Assembly: GCA_031363055.1 (NCBI GenBank)
Contig: JANLTP010000126.1
Span: 1 to 6,075, forward strand
Source of the DNA: JANLTP01 sp031363055
Lineage (GTDB): Bacteria > Pseudomonadota > Gammaproteobacteria > Burkholderiales > Burkholderiaceae_E
DNA length: 6,075 bases
Reading direction: 5' to 3'
The notes under the pieces were generated by a model. It ran no database searches and had not been told where the DNA came from. It worked only from the letters and a program-made list of their open reading frames with translations. The first letter of the stretch is position 1. Every line of letters starts with the position of its first letter. Shown here one piece after another: positions 1 through 5,993 of the stretch. The position numbers and the translations under genes are program-made.

Positions 1-794
1 CAGCCGGCGTGGTGTTTTTGCTGTTCCTGTTGTGCGGAATATTTGCGCCTTGGCTGGCACCGTACGGATTTAATGAGATCAGCCCCGTCAACCGCCTGAA
101 GCCGCCGTCATTTGAATATCCGTTTGGCACCGACAACCTCGGGCGTGACATGCTCTCGCGCTGTCTTTACGGTGCCCAACTCTCGGTCATCATCGGCCTG
201 TCGGCCGCGACCCTGGCGACTGTCATTTCAGTCGGGATTGGTATTCTGACCGGTTACCTGGGCGGCCGCTTTGATATGGTGACGCAACGCTTTGTCGACG
301 CCTGGATGAGTTTTCCGGATCTCGTCATTCTGATTGTCGTGGTCTCCGTGGTCGGGCCCGGCATGCCGCAAATCATCGGCATTCTGGGATTGCTGTTAGG
401 GATTGCCGGTTCGCGGATCATTCGAAGCGCGGTGGTCTCGACGCGCGAGAACATGTACGTCCACGCGGCGCAATCGATCGGTGCCACCACGCCGCGAATT
501 CTTTGGCGGCATGTGCTGCCTAACATCATGCCGCCGATTATTGTCCTGTTCACAACCCGGGTCGGTGCCGTCATCCTGGCCGAATCCGGCTTGTCGTTCC
601 TGGGTCTGGGTGTGCCGCCACCGGCGCCGACCTGGGGCGGATTGTTATCGGGCAGTGGTCGAACCTACATGTTCCAAGGGCCCTGGCTGGCCCTGGCGCC
701 GGGCCTGTGCCTGACCATCGTGGTTTATGCGACCAACGTATTTGGCGATGCCTTGCGCGACCTGCTTGATCCGCGCATGCGCGGATCGCGGTGA
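1..794 (+). CDS. Dipeptide/oligopeptide-type ABC transporter permease, DppC/OppC family (5' partial)
   Basis: This is the inner-membrane C-type permease of a family-5 ABC importer; it pairs with a B-type permease to form the channel. The frame is open to the window edge (first full codon at position 3), and the visible protein begins inside the first transmembrane helix, so roughly 30-40 N-terminal residues are missing compared with the usual ~290-300. The GTG at position 9 is therefore not a real start. Counting from that GTG, the OppC signature GTDNLGRDMLSR is at residues 40-51. Hydrophobic segments lie near 57-83, 104-134, 175-200 and 224-246. The ATPase-docking EAA-type loop HAAQSIGATTPRILWRHVLP is at 152-171. 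The protein ends in the family-typical LLDPRMRG. The permease B gene should lie just upstream. The family assignment is secure; the substrate is unknown. Confidence 0.95.
   Translation, partial: AGVVFLLFLLCGIFAPWLAPYGFNEISPVNRLKPPSFEYPFGTDNLGRDMLSRCLYGAQLSVIIGLSAATLATVISVGIGILTGYLGGRFDMVTQRFVDAWMSFPDLVILIVVVSVVGPGMPQIIGILGLLLGIAGSRIIRSAVVSTRENMYVHAAQSIGATTPRILWRHVLPNIMPPIIVLFTTRVGAVILAESGLSFLGLGVPPPAPTWGGLLSGSGRTYMFQGPWLALAPGLCLTIVVYATNVFGDALRDLLDPRMRGSR
768..787. repeat. Perfect 20-bp palindrome at the permease stop / binding-protein leader
   Basis: GATCCGCGCATGCGCGGATC is identical to its own reverse complement, centred between 777 and 778. In RNA it can fold as an 8-bp G+C-rich stem with a CAUG tetraloop. 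It covers the last codons of the permease and ends seven bases before the end of the stop codon. No U-run follows, so it is not an intrinsic terminator. Hairpins between permease and binding-protein genes are known to affect mRNA stability and relative expression in ABC operons; such a role here is inferred. Part of the symmetry comes from the conserved DPRMRG codons, so chance is possible. Confidence 0.6.
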
Positions 795-862
795 GCACAA
801 AAGATCAGAGTACGAGATTGAAGTTGAAGACGAGCGGGCAAGGCGAACAGACAAGACTTTTC

Positions 863-868
863 GGGGAG
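863..868 (+). promoter_or_regulatory. Ribosome binding site that fixes the binding-protein start
   Basis: GGGGAG lies six bases before the GTG at 875. It supports that GTG over the in-frame GTG at 791, which overlaps the permease stop and has no comparable Shine-Dalgarno sequence. The protein begun at 875 also starts directly with a normal signal peptide. Confidence 0.75.
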
Positions 869-874
869 ACCAGA

Positions 875-2596
875 GTGAACAGCAGATTCGGATGGAATGC
901 AGGTTTCAGGAAACTGGCGCTGGCGGCTTCGACCGCCGTCGCGCTGGTAGTGTTCTCGGCGAGCGCGCAGGCGCAGGCAGAGAAGCCGCAGTACGGCGGT
1001 AACTTGAGCATCGGCATGGTGTACGTTACGCTATCGCCGCTGTCCTGGGATCAAACCGATTGGCCCTGGAAGTATGCGCAAGACACCGGACTCATGCACG
1101 AGTCGCTGATGGCAGCGGATCTGTCAAAGTCGAAGCGCCGCGGCGGGCCGTATTCGTTCACGGCCGATTCCTGGCTGCCCAGCGACGCCGTTCGAGGTGA
1201 ATTGGCCGAGAGCTGGAAACTGCTTGAAAACCCGGCGCGGGTCGAGTTCAAACTTCGCAAGGGCATCATGTTTCCGGACAAGCCGGGCATCATGAAGTCG
1301 CGCGAATTGGTGGCGCAGGACGTGGTCGATAACCACATTCGAATGGACAAGAGTCCAAAGAAGGTGCCGACGGTGTTCGATCACATCGAGAAGGTCGAGG
1401 CCACCGACAAGTACACGGTGCTGTTTACCTTGAAAAACTATTTTGCTGAGTGGGACTATCGCTCCGGTTGGGGATATAACGCCAGTATCGTGCCCAAGGA
1501 AGTTGCCGACGCCGGCGCCAAGGATTGGAAAAATCACGTTGGCACGGGGCCGTTTCAGTTGACCGACTATGTTCAGGGCAACACGGTCACCTTCAGCAAG
1601 AATCCTATCTATTGGGACAAGGAAACGATCGGCGGGCAGTCGTTCAAATTGCCGTTTGCGGACAAGATTTCGTACCGGATCATCAAGGACGAGTCGGCTT
1701 TTATTACCGCACTACGTACCGCCAAGCTTGATGTCCTCGAGGGGGTTCGCTGGAGTTCGGTCGATGAGCTGAAGAAAAACGCGCCGGCGCTCAAGTGGAA
1801 TCGTTGGCTCAATACCGGCGGCAACTTCATGGCAATGCGAGTGGATCAGAAACCATTCGACGATGTGCGGGTACGGCGCGCCTTGAACATGGCGGTTAAC
1901 AAGCAGGAGATCGTCAAATCGTTCTACAACGGCAACGCCGAATTGTTTGCCTATCCAATGCATCCCGACTACGTCGGGTACTACGAGCCGCTGGAGAAAA
2001 TGACCGAGTCAGCGCGCGAACTATTCGTGTACAGCCCGGAGAAGGCCAAGGCGCTGTTGGCCGAGGCGGGCTACCCGAAAGGATTCAGCTTCAAGGTGCA
2101 GGTGTGTTCGTGCTCTCCGGACCATATGGATCTGTTGCCACTGATTGCCGCCTACCTCGAGAAGGTCGGTGTCAAGATCGAGATCCAGCCGATGGAGTAT
2201 GGTGCCTTCCTGTCGGCGATGACGACCCGCACACATACCGCCGGCTACTTCATGCAGAACGGTCATACCAACCCAACCACCACCATTCGGAAGAGTTTTG
2301 TGTCCAATCAACGCTGGAATCCATCGGGATACTCGGATGCTGAAATGGACAAGCGCATGGACATTGCCTATGCCGAGCGCGACGAGAGCAAACGGCAGAT
2401 ACAGCTGAAGATAATGACCCGTGACATCGTCGAGAAGGCACCGTACATATGGCTGCCGGTTCCGTACGTCTATACCGCCTGGTGGCCCTGGGTCAAGAAC
2501 TATGGCGGAGAGCTTCGGGCTGGTTCCGAGCGCCCGGGCCCGATCCACGCGCGCATGTGGATTGATCAGGATCTGAAAAAGAAGCTCGGTCATTGA
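875..2596 (+). CDS. Periplasmic substrate-binding protein of a Dpp/Opp-type ABC transporter (SBP_bac_5 family)
   Basis: This 573-residue secreted protein captures the ligand and delivers it to the permease. I chose the GTG start at 875 because a strong GGGGAG sits six bases upstream and because it gives a compact Sec signal peptide: basic n-region NSRFGWNAGFRK, hydrophobic core LALAASTAVALVVF, then an AQA/AQAQA cleavage site near residues 33-35. The longer frame from GTG 791 would add 28 hydrophilic residues before the signal peptide. The mature protein starts EKPQYGG, a typical family opening. Family landmarks are GELAESWKL (~109-117), NHVGTGPFQL (~221-230) and VRVRRALNMAVNKQEIV (~331-347). 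There is no lipobox cysteine, so it should be soluble. A CSC pair is at 411-413. At the place where DppA/OppA carry the acidic peptide-amino anchor this protein reads GYFMQNGHTNP, so the ligand may not be an ordinary peptide. It lies between permease C and ATPase D. Confidence 0.93.
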   Translation: MNSRFGWNAGFRKLALAASTAVALVVFSASAQAQAEKPQYGGNLSIGMVYVTLSPLSWDQTDWPWKYAQDTGLMHESLMAADLSKSKRRGGPYSFTADSWLPSDAVRGELAESWKLLENPARVEFKLRKGIMFPDKPGIMKSRELVAQDVVDNHIRMDKSPKKVPTVFDHIEKVEATDKYTVLFTLKNYFAEWDYRSGWGYNASIVPKEVADAGAKDWKNHVGTGPFQLTDYVQGNTVTFSKNPIYWDKETIGGQSFKLPFADKISYRIIKDESAFITALRTAKLDVLEGVRWSSVDELKKNAPALKWNRWLNTGGNFMAMRVDQKPFDDVRVRRALNMAVNKQEIVKSFYNGNAELFAYPMHPDYVGYYEPLEKMTESARELFVYSPEKAKALLAEAGYPKGFSFKVQVCSCSPDHMDLLPLIAAYLEKVGVKIEIQPMEYGAFLSAMTTRTHTAGYFMQNGHTNPTTTIRKSFVSNQRWNPSGYSDAEMDKRMDIAYAERDESKRQIQLKIMTRDIVEKAPYIWLPVPYVYTAWWPWVKNYGGELRAGSERPGPIHARMWIDQDLKKKLGH

Positions 2597-2609
2597 ACAA
2601 GGCCGCATC

Positions 2610-3665
2610 TTGACGCGATCAGCCGAACGGGCGCCATCGGCTGAAATGGCGGAATCGGCCGGACTGAAGCAATCTGCCGATTCGACTCAATTGGCCGAAC
2701 GGCCGTTGCTCAGCGTACGCAATCTCGTCACCCGCTTTCGAACCGAGCGCGGTGAAGTCACTGCCGTCGATCGGGTCTCATTCGATGTCGCCGCCGGCGA
2801 AACCCTTGCGATTGTCGGCGAGTCAGGATCAGGCAAGAGCGTGACGGCGCTGTCGATTCTGCGCTTGATCCCGAATCCGCCCGGCAAAATCGAGAGCGGT
2901 GAAATCCTGTTTGACGGCGAAGATCTGCTCAAGCTCAGCGACTCGAAAGTCCGGGCGATGCGCGGCAACCGGATAGCAATGATTTTTCAGGAGCCGATGA
3001 GCTCGCTGAACCCGGCGATCACGATTGGTCGGCAGGTCGCCGAGCCAATCAACCTGCATCAGCAAACGGTGTGGTCGAAGGCACTGCTGCTGGCCCGAGA
3101 GTTATTGGCCACGGTTCGCATGTCCGATACCGCGTCGCGTGTCAATGCCTATCCGCACCAGTTCTCAGGCGGTATGCGACAGCGCGCGATGATTGCCATG
3201 GCGCTGGCCTGCAAGCCGCAACTCATCATTGCTGATGAGCCGACCACCGCGCTCGATGTCACCGTGCAGGCGCAAATTCTCGATCTGCTCAAGGACCTGG
3301 CGGCCAACGCCCGCTCGGCGCTGATTCTGATCACGCATAATCTGGGCGTGGTCGCGCGTTATGCCGACCGTGTGGTGGTCATGTACGCCGGTCGGGTGGT
3401 CGAGTCGGCGCCGGCCCATGAGTTGTATGCACGGCCACGCCATCCGTACACGCGCGGCTTGATGGCGTCGGTACCGCGACTCGACAGCGATACCAATCAG
3501 CGCCTGATTCCCATTGAAGGGCAGCCGCCCAATCTGGCGGCGCTGCCCAAGGGCTGCGCGTTCGCACCACGTTGCCGCCAGGCCAGTGATGCCTGTCGTA
3601 TCGAGCGACCGGCGTTGCGCGAGGTGGGTACGCGTCATAACGTCGCCTGTATTTTGGAAGCGTAG
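2610..3665 (+). CDS. ABC transporter ATP-binding protein, OppD/DppD-like
   Basis: This is the first of two cytoplasmic ATPases powering the importer; it works as a heterodimer with the next gene product. In residue order it shows an NBD start at RPLLSVRNL (31-39), Walker A GESGSGKS (70-77), Q-loop Gln127, signature FSGGMRQR (185-192), Walker B LIIADE (205-210) and switch His243. The C-terminal oligo_HPY region follows (HPYTRGLM, 278-285), with cysteines 316, 322, 329 and 347 in the spacing reported to hold a [4Fe-4S] cluster in DppD proteins. All catalytic motifs are intact. The start is uncertain: TTG 2610 has a weak AAGG upstream at suitable spacing, while in-frame ATG 2646 has no clear ribosome site. 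The first ~30 residues precede the domain and are a five-fold hexapeptide repeat, unusual for this family. The gene begins 13 bp after the binding-protein stop. Confidence 0.95.
   Translation: MTRSAERAPSAEMAESAGLKQSADSTQLAERPLLSVRNLVTRFRTERGEVTAVDRVSFDVAAGETLAIVGESGSGKSVTALSILRLIPNPPGKIESGEILFDGEDLLKLSDSKVRAMRGNRIAMIFQEPMSSLNPAITIGRQVAEPINLHQQTVWSKALLLARELLATVRMSDTASRVNAYPHQFSGGMRQRAMIAMALACKPQLIIADEPTTALDVTVQAQILDLLKDLAANARSALILITHNLGVVARYADRVVVMYAGRVVESAPAHELYARPRHPYTRGLMASVPRLDSDTNQRLIPIEGQPPNLAALPKGCAFAPRCRQASDACRIERPALREVGTRHNVACILEA
2618..2707. repeat. Degenerate 18-bp tandem repeat, 5 copies, at the start of the OppD-like gene
   Basis: Five units lie end to end with no spacing change, beginning at 2618, 2636, 2654, 2672 and 2690. 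The units start ATCAGCCGAACG, ATCGGCTGAAAT, ATCGGCCGGACT, ATCTGCCGATTC and ATTGGCCGAACG; the second half of each unit is less conserved. In the gene frame this gives hexapeptides of the form x-S-A-E-x-x: RSAERA, PSAEMA, ESAGLK, QSADST, QLAERP. The tract ends where the ATP-binding domain begins. Confidence 0.8.
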
Positions 3666-3669
3666 GGGG
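3664..3669 (+). promoter_or_regulatory. Closely spaced ribosome binding site of the OppF-like gene
   Basis: AGGGGG overlaps the stop codon of the preceding gene and ends only two bases before the ATG at 3672, shorter than the usual 5-9. The overlap suggests translational coupling between the two ATPase genes. Confidence 0.5.
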
Positions 3670-3671
3670 TT

Positions 3672-4655
3672 ATGGCCGAGCCGATTTTGCGCGTCACGGA
3701 CCTCAAGGTTCATTTCCCGGTCACCCGAGGCATTGTTATTCAGAAACAGGTGGCCACCGTGCGGGCGGTTGATGGCGTCTCGTTTTCGCTCGATCGGGGT
3801 GAAACGCTCGGCCTGGTCGGCGAGAGCGGCTGCGGCAAATCGACCACCGGCTTGGCGGTGCTGCGCATGCTGGCCTCGACCAGCGGCAGCATTGAATTTG
3901 AAGGCCAGGACATTACTCACCATGACAAGCAGCAGATGCGGCCGCTGCGACGGCGCATGCAAATGGTCTATCAGGATCCGTACGGTTCCCTGAATCCGCG
4001 CATGAAGGTGCGCGATATCGTCGGCGAGCCGCTCGAAGTGCACGGACTCGACACCAATCGCGGCGAGTACGAGGATCGGGTGGCCAAATTGCTCAGTACG
4101 GTTGGCCTGTTGCCGGATATGGCCGATCGTTATCCGCATGAGTTTTCGGGCGGGCAACGCCAGCGCATCGGGATTGCGCGCGCCTTGGCGCTCGAACCCA
4201 GTCTGATCATTTGCGACGAGCCGGTATCTGCGCTCGATGTTTCCATACAGGCACAGGTGGTCAATGTGTTTGTCGAGTTGCAGGAACGCCTTGGCCTGGC
4301 CTACCTCTTTATCGCGCATGACCTGGCCGTCGTGCGCCATGTCAGTGATCGTATCGCGGTCATGTACCTGGGTCGGATCGTGGAGATTGCGACCCGCGAG
4401 GATCTTTATCGTTCGCCCCTGCATCCGTACACGAACGCGCTACTGGCGGCGGTACCGGTCGCCGACCCGGCCATCGAGGCGACGCGGGAGCGCAAAATTG
4501 TTTCGGGCGAAGTGCCCAGCGCCCTGAATCCGCCGTCGGGCTGCCGCTTTCATACACGCTGCCCGCAGGCCATGGATCGCTGCAAGGTCGACGACCCGGT
4601 GCTGCGCAATCTGGGCAGCGGCCGGGCGGTCGCCTGTCATTTGCTGGATACCTAG
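3672..4655 (+). CDS. ABC transporter ATP-binding protein, OppF/DppF-like
   Basis: This is the second cytoplasmic ATPase of the importer (327 residues, normal length). It shows Walker A GESGCGKS (50-57), Q-loop Gln101 in VYQDPYGSLNPR (the DPYGSLNPR form is typical of the F subunit), signature FSGGQRQR (158-165), Walker B LIICDE (178-183) and switch His216. The C-terminal oligo_HPY region starts at HPYTNALL (251-258). Cysteines 291, 297, 304 and 322 repeat the spacing seen in the D subunit, so an iron-sulfur cluster is possible here too, but that is inference. The start at ATG 3672 gives the expected N-terminus MAEPILRVTDLKVHFPV. It follows the D gene after 6 bp and is the last gene of the operon, since a ~300-bp gap follows. 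Confidence 0.96.
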   Translation: MAEPILRVTDLKVHFPVTRGIVIQKQVATVRAVDGVSFSLDRGETLGLVGESGCGKSTTGLAVLRMLASTSGSIEFEGQDITHHDKQQMRPLRRRMQMVYQDPYGSLNPRMKVRDIVGEPLEVHGLDTNRGEYEDRVAKLLSTVGLLPDMADRYPHEFSGGQRQRIGIARALALEPSLIICDEPVSALDVSIQAQVVNVFVELQERLGLAYLFIAHDLAVVRHVSDRIAVMYLGRIVEIATREDLYRSPLHPYTNALLAAVPVADPAIEATRERKIVSGEVPSALNPPSGCRFHTRCPQAMDRCKVDDPVLRNLGSGRAVACHLLDT

Positions 4656-4698
4656 TGTCCTGCCCCGCAAATACCGGTTCGACCGACCCGAAATAGCT

Positions 4699-4796
4699 GA
4701 CCGGCATCGCCTAATCGGCACAAATGAATTGGCGCAAATCAATCGGCATAAATCGGTCGGGATAGCCCGATCGGCGCAGTGCAATCCGCGATAGGA
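4699..4796. repeat. Degenerate 14-bp tandem repeat, about 7 copies, intergenic
   Basis: Units begin at 4699, 4713, 4727, 4741, 4755, 4769 and 4783 with exact 14-bp spacing. The three central copies are clear: AATCGGCACAAATG, AATTGGCGCAAATC and AATCGGCATAAATC. The outer four (for example GATCGGCGCAGTGC) keep mainly the TCGGC core. The copies are adjacent with no unique spacers. The function is unknown. Confidence 0.75.
4753..4774. terminator. Hairpin inside the 14-bp repeat tract; possible weak terminator
   Basis: TCGGTCGGG and CCCGATCGG pair around an ATAG loop to give a nine-pair stem that includes two G-U pairs. No T-run follows on either strand, so a classical intrinsic terminator is not supported. 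It is the best stem after the ATPase gene and could mark the 3' end of the operon mRNA. Confidence 0.25.
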
Positions 4797-4929
4797 ATTG
4801 AAACGATGGGTGCCGGACATCACACTCAAAAGTACTATCTGCCTATATGCTCGGTCTTTGCGACGAAAGCTCTTACTTCACCTGGTAGCGCTTGCCGTCG
4901 TTGTCACGGCGAAATCAGACTCGATGCAC

Positions 4930-4935
4930 AATAAT
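4930..4935 (+). promoter_or_regulatory. Possible -10 element of the AAA+ gene
   Basis: AATAAT matches five of six bases of the sigma-70 -10 consensus in an A+T-rich patch. The nearest -35-like word, TTGTCA at 4901-4906, is 23 bp away, which is too far for a standard promoter, so support is weak. If used, transcription would begin only about ten bases before the ATG at 4953. Confidence 0.2.
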
Positions 4936-4952
4936 TCTGTTCAACATTAACG

Positions 4953-5993
4953 ATGAATAAAGTGTCCAAAGCGGTGTCCAAATCAGTATCCAAATCATTG
5001 GCAAAAGCGCTATCCAATCCAGTGCCCAGAGCAGTGCCCAAATTAATTCCCAAGGTTGTGCGCAACGCCGCGCCGCCATCGACAGAAGCAGCGACAACGC
5101 CAGCACCTGGGACAACTTCATCACCAGCGCCAACGTCCAGGATCGCCACCGCTGCCGGTCTCGATTCGATTGCGGCCATTACTGAAGCGCTGGGTTCCGT
5201 CGGCTACATATCGGACCGGTCGATCTCGACGGCCGTTTACCTGGCGCATCATCTGCGCAAGCCGGTGCTGATCGAAGGACCGGCTGGGGTTGGTAAAACT
5301 GAACTGGCGGTATCGCTCAGTAAATGTCTGGATTTCCCGCTCCTGCGCATGCAGTGCTACGAGGGTCTGGACGAGAGCAAAGCAATTTACGAATGGAAGT
5401 ACGGCAAACAGTTGTTGTACACCCAGATTCTGAAGGAGAAAATTCACCAATTGATCGGCACTGAAGACTCGCTCGATACGTCATTCAAGAAACTCGCAGG
5501 CTTTCAGGATCTGTTTTTCTCGCGCGAATTCATTGAACCGCGGCCTTTGTTGAAGTCAATGGAGCAAGCAGGCGGATCGGTGCTGTTGATCGATGAAATC
5601 GATAAATCCGACGAAGAATTTGAGGCGCTATTGCTCGAGATTCTGTCCGATTACCAGATCACGATTCCCGAAATTGGTACGATCCAGGCGCAAACGCCGC
5701 CGTTGGTCATTCTGACCTCGAACAATACCCGCGAGCTGGGCGATGCGCTGAAAAGGCGCTGTCTGCATCTGCACATCGGCTTTCCCGACGCCGAGCGCGA
5801 GCGCGACATTGTGCGAGCGCGGGTACCTGACGTTTCCGCGAAGCTGCTCAGACAGTTGGTGGCTTTTGTGCAAGCGGTGCGCGAGTCAAGTCGGCGATGT
5901 AGCCCGGCAGATCGACCTCGCCGCCGTTGCCGAGCAGGCTCAAGCGCTCGCTCACGTCGGCCTGGAGCGCCAACCCCGAGGTCGTCTCCGTAG
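4953..5993 (+). CDS. MoxR/CoxD-type AAA+ ATPase with repeat N-terminus; C-terminus replaced at a junction
   Basis: The frame encodes 346 residues, of which about 1-310 look authentic. CoxD-type AAA+ proteins are chaperone-like ATPases usually paired with a VWA (CoxE-type) protein; CoxD itself helps mature the metal cluster of CO dehydrogenase. The AAA+ core begins near residue 73. It shows Walker A GPAGVGKT (109-116), the CoxD-type MQCYEGLDESKAIYEW (133-148), Walker B LLIDEID (211-217), EEFEALLLEILSDYQITIPE (221-240), sensor 1 LTSNNTRE (254-261) and DALKRRC (264-270) with the arginines. Residues 1-38 are tetrapeptide repeats and 39-64 an Ala/Thr/Pro-rich linker. ATG 4953 is the only ATG before the domain, and no Shine-Dalgarno sequence precedes it. 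After AFVQAVR (304-310) homologues continue with a helical C-terminal domain, but here the frame becomes Arg/Ser/Pro-rich and stops at 5993. That tail is probably not real protein. No partner gene is visible. The exact pathway cannot be assigned. Confidence 0.85.
   Translation: MNKVSKAVSKSVSKSLAKALSNPVPRAVPKLIPKVVRNAAPPSTEAATTPAPGTTSSPAPTSRIATAAGLDSIAAITEALGSVGYISDRSISTAVYLAHHLRKPVLIEGPAGVGKTELAVSLSKCLDFPLLRMQCYEGLDESKAIYEWKYGKQLLYTQILKEKIHQLIGTEDSLDTSFKKLAGFQDLFFSREFIEPRPLLKSMEQAGGSVLLIDEIDKSDEEFEALLLEILSDYQITIPEIGTIQAQTPPLVILTSNNTRELGDALKRRCLHLHIGFPDAERERDIVRARVPDVSAKLLRQLVAFVQAVRESSRRCSPADRPRRRCRAGSSARSRRPGAPTPRSSP
4962..5069. repeat. Degenerate 12-bp tandem repeat, 9 copies, encoding tetrapeptide repeats
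   Basis: Nine 12-bp units follow one another in frame. The best copies are GTGTCCAAAGCG (4962), GTGTCCAAATCA (4974), GTATCCAAATCA (4986) and GTGCCCAAATTA (5034). The protein reads as repeats of Val/Leu-Ser/Pro-Lys-x: VSKA, VSKS, VSKS, LAKA, LSNP, VPRA, VPKL, IPKV, VRNA. The middle residue drifts from Ser to Pro across the tract. The product is a strongly basic N-terminal tail. Confidence 0.85.

Larger units (their letters stand above)
4656..4952. other. Non-coding gap between the ABC operon and the AAA+ gene
   Basis: No credible gene of either strand lies in these 297 bases; minus-strand frames that enter from the OppF-like gene are antisense shadows. The gap holds the 14-bp tandem repeat (4699-4796), a hairpin (4753-4774), a weaker inverted repeat GCCGT/ACGGC (4894-4898 with 4906-4910) and an A+T-rich stretch just before the AAA+ gene (about 4927-4950). 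A transcription terminator for the operon and a promoter for the next gene are expected here, but neither is clear-cut. Confidence 0.7.

Noticed and set aside
9..11. GTG 9 as the start of the permease
   Set aside because: The frame is open upstream, and the first membrane helix and N-terminal tail would be cut; the gene simply enters the window from the left.
791..874. GTG 791 as the start of the binding protein
   Set aside because: It overlaps the permease stop but lacks a good ribosome site and puts 28 hydrophilic residues before the signal peptide; GTG 875 explains both features better.
3165..4424. Long open frame on the minus strand (419 codons)
   Set aside because: It is fully antisense to two certain ATPase genes, has no recognisable domain, and is the usual shadow of G+C-biased coding sequence.
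4699..4796. CRISPR array
   Set aside because: Units are only 14 bp, degenerate and directly adjacent, with no spacers, and no cas gene is present.
4798..4826. Promoter with TTGAAA at 4798-4803
   Set aside because: No acceptable -10 element lies 16-18 bp downstream (CACACT at 4821-4826 matches only half of the consensus).
4904..5179. Minus-strand repeat protein with L-G/D-x-x repeats
   Set aside because: It is the mirror of the 12-bp repeat that encodes the AAA+ N-terminus; the + frame continues into a genuine domain, the minus frame does not.
5886..5993. Arg/Ser/Pro-rich tail of the AAA+ frame as a novel C-terminal domain
   Set aside because: Composition is that of out-of-frame high-G+C DNA, and the minus strand has a better coding frame at the same place.
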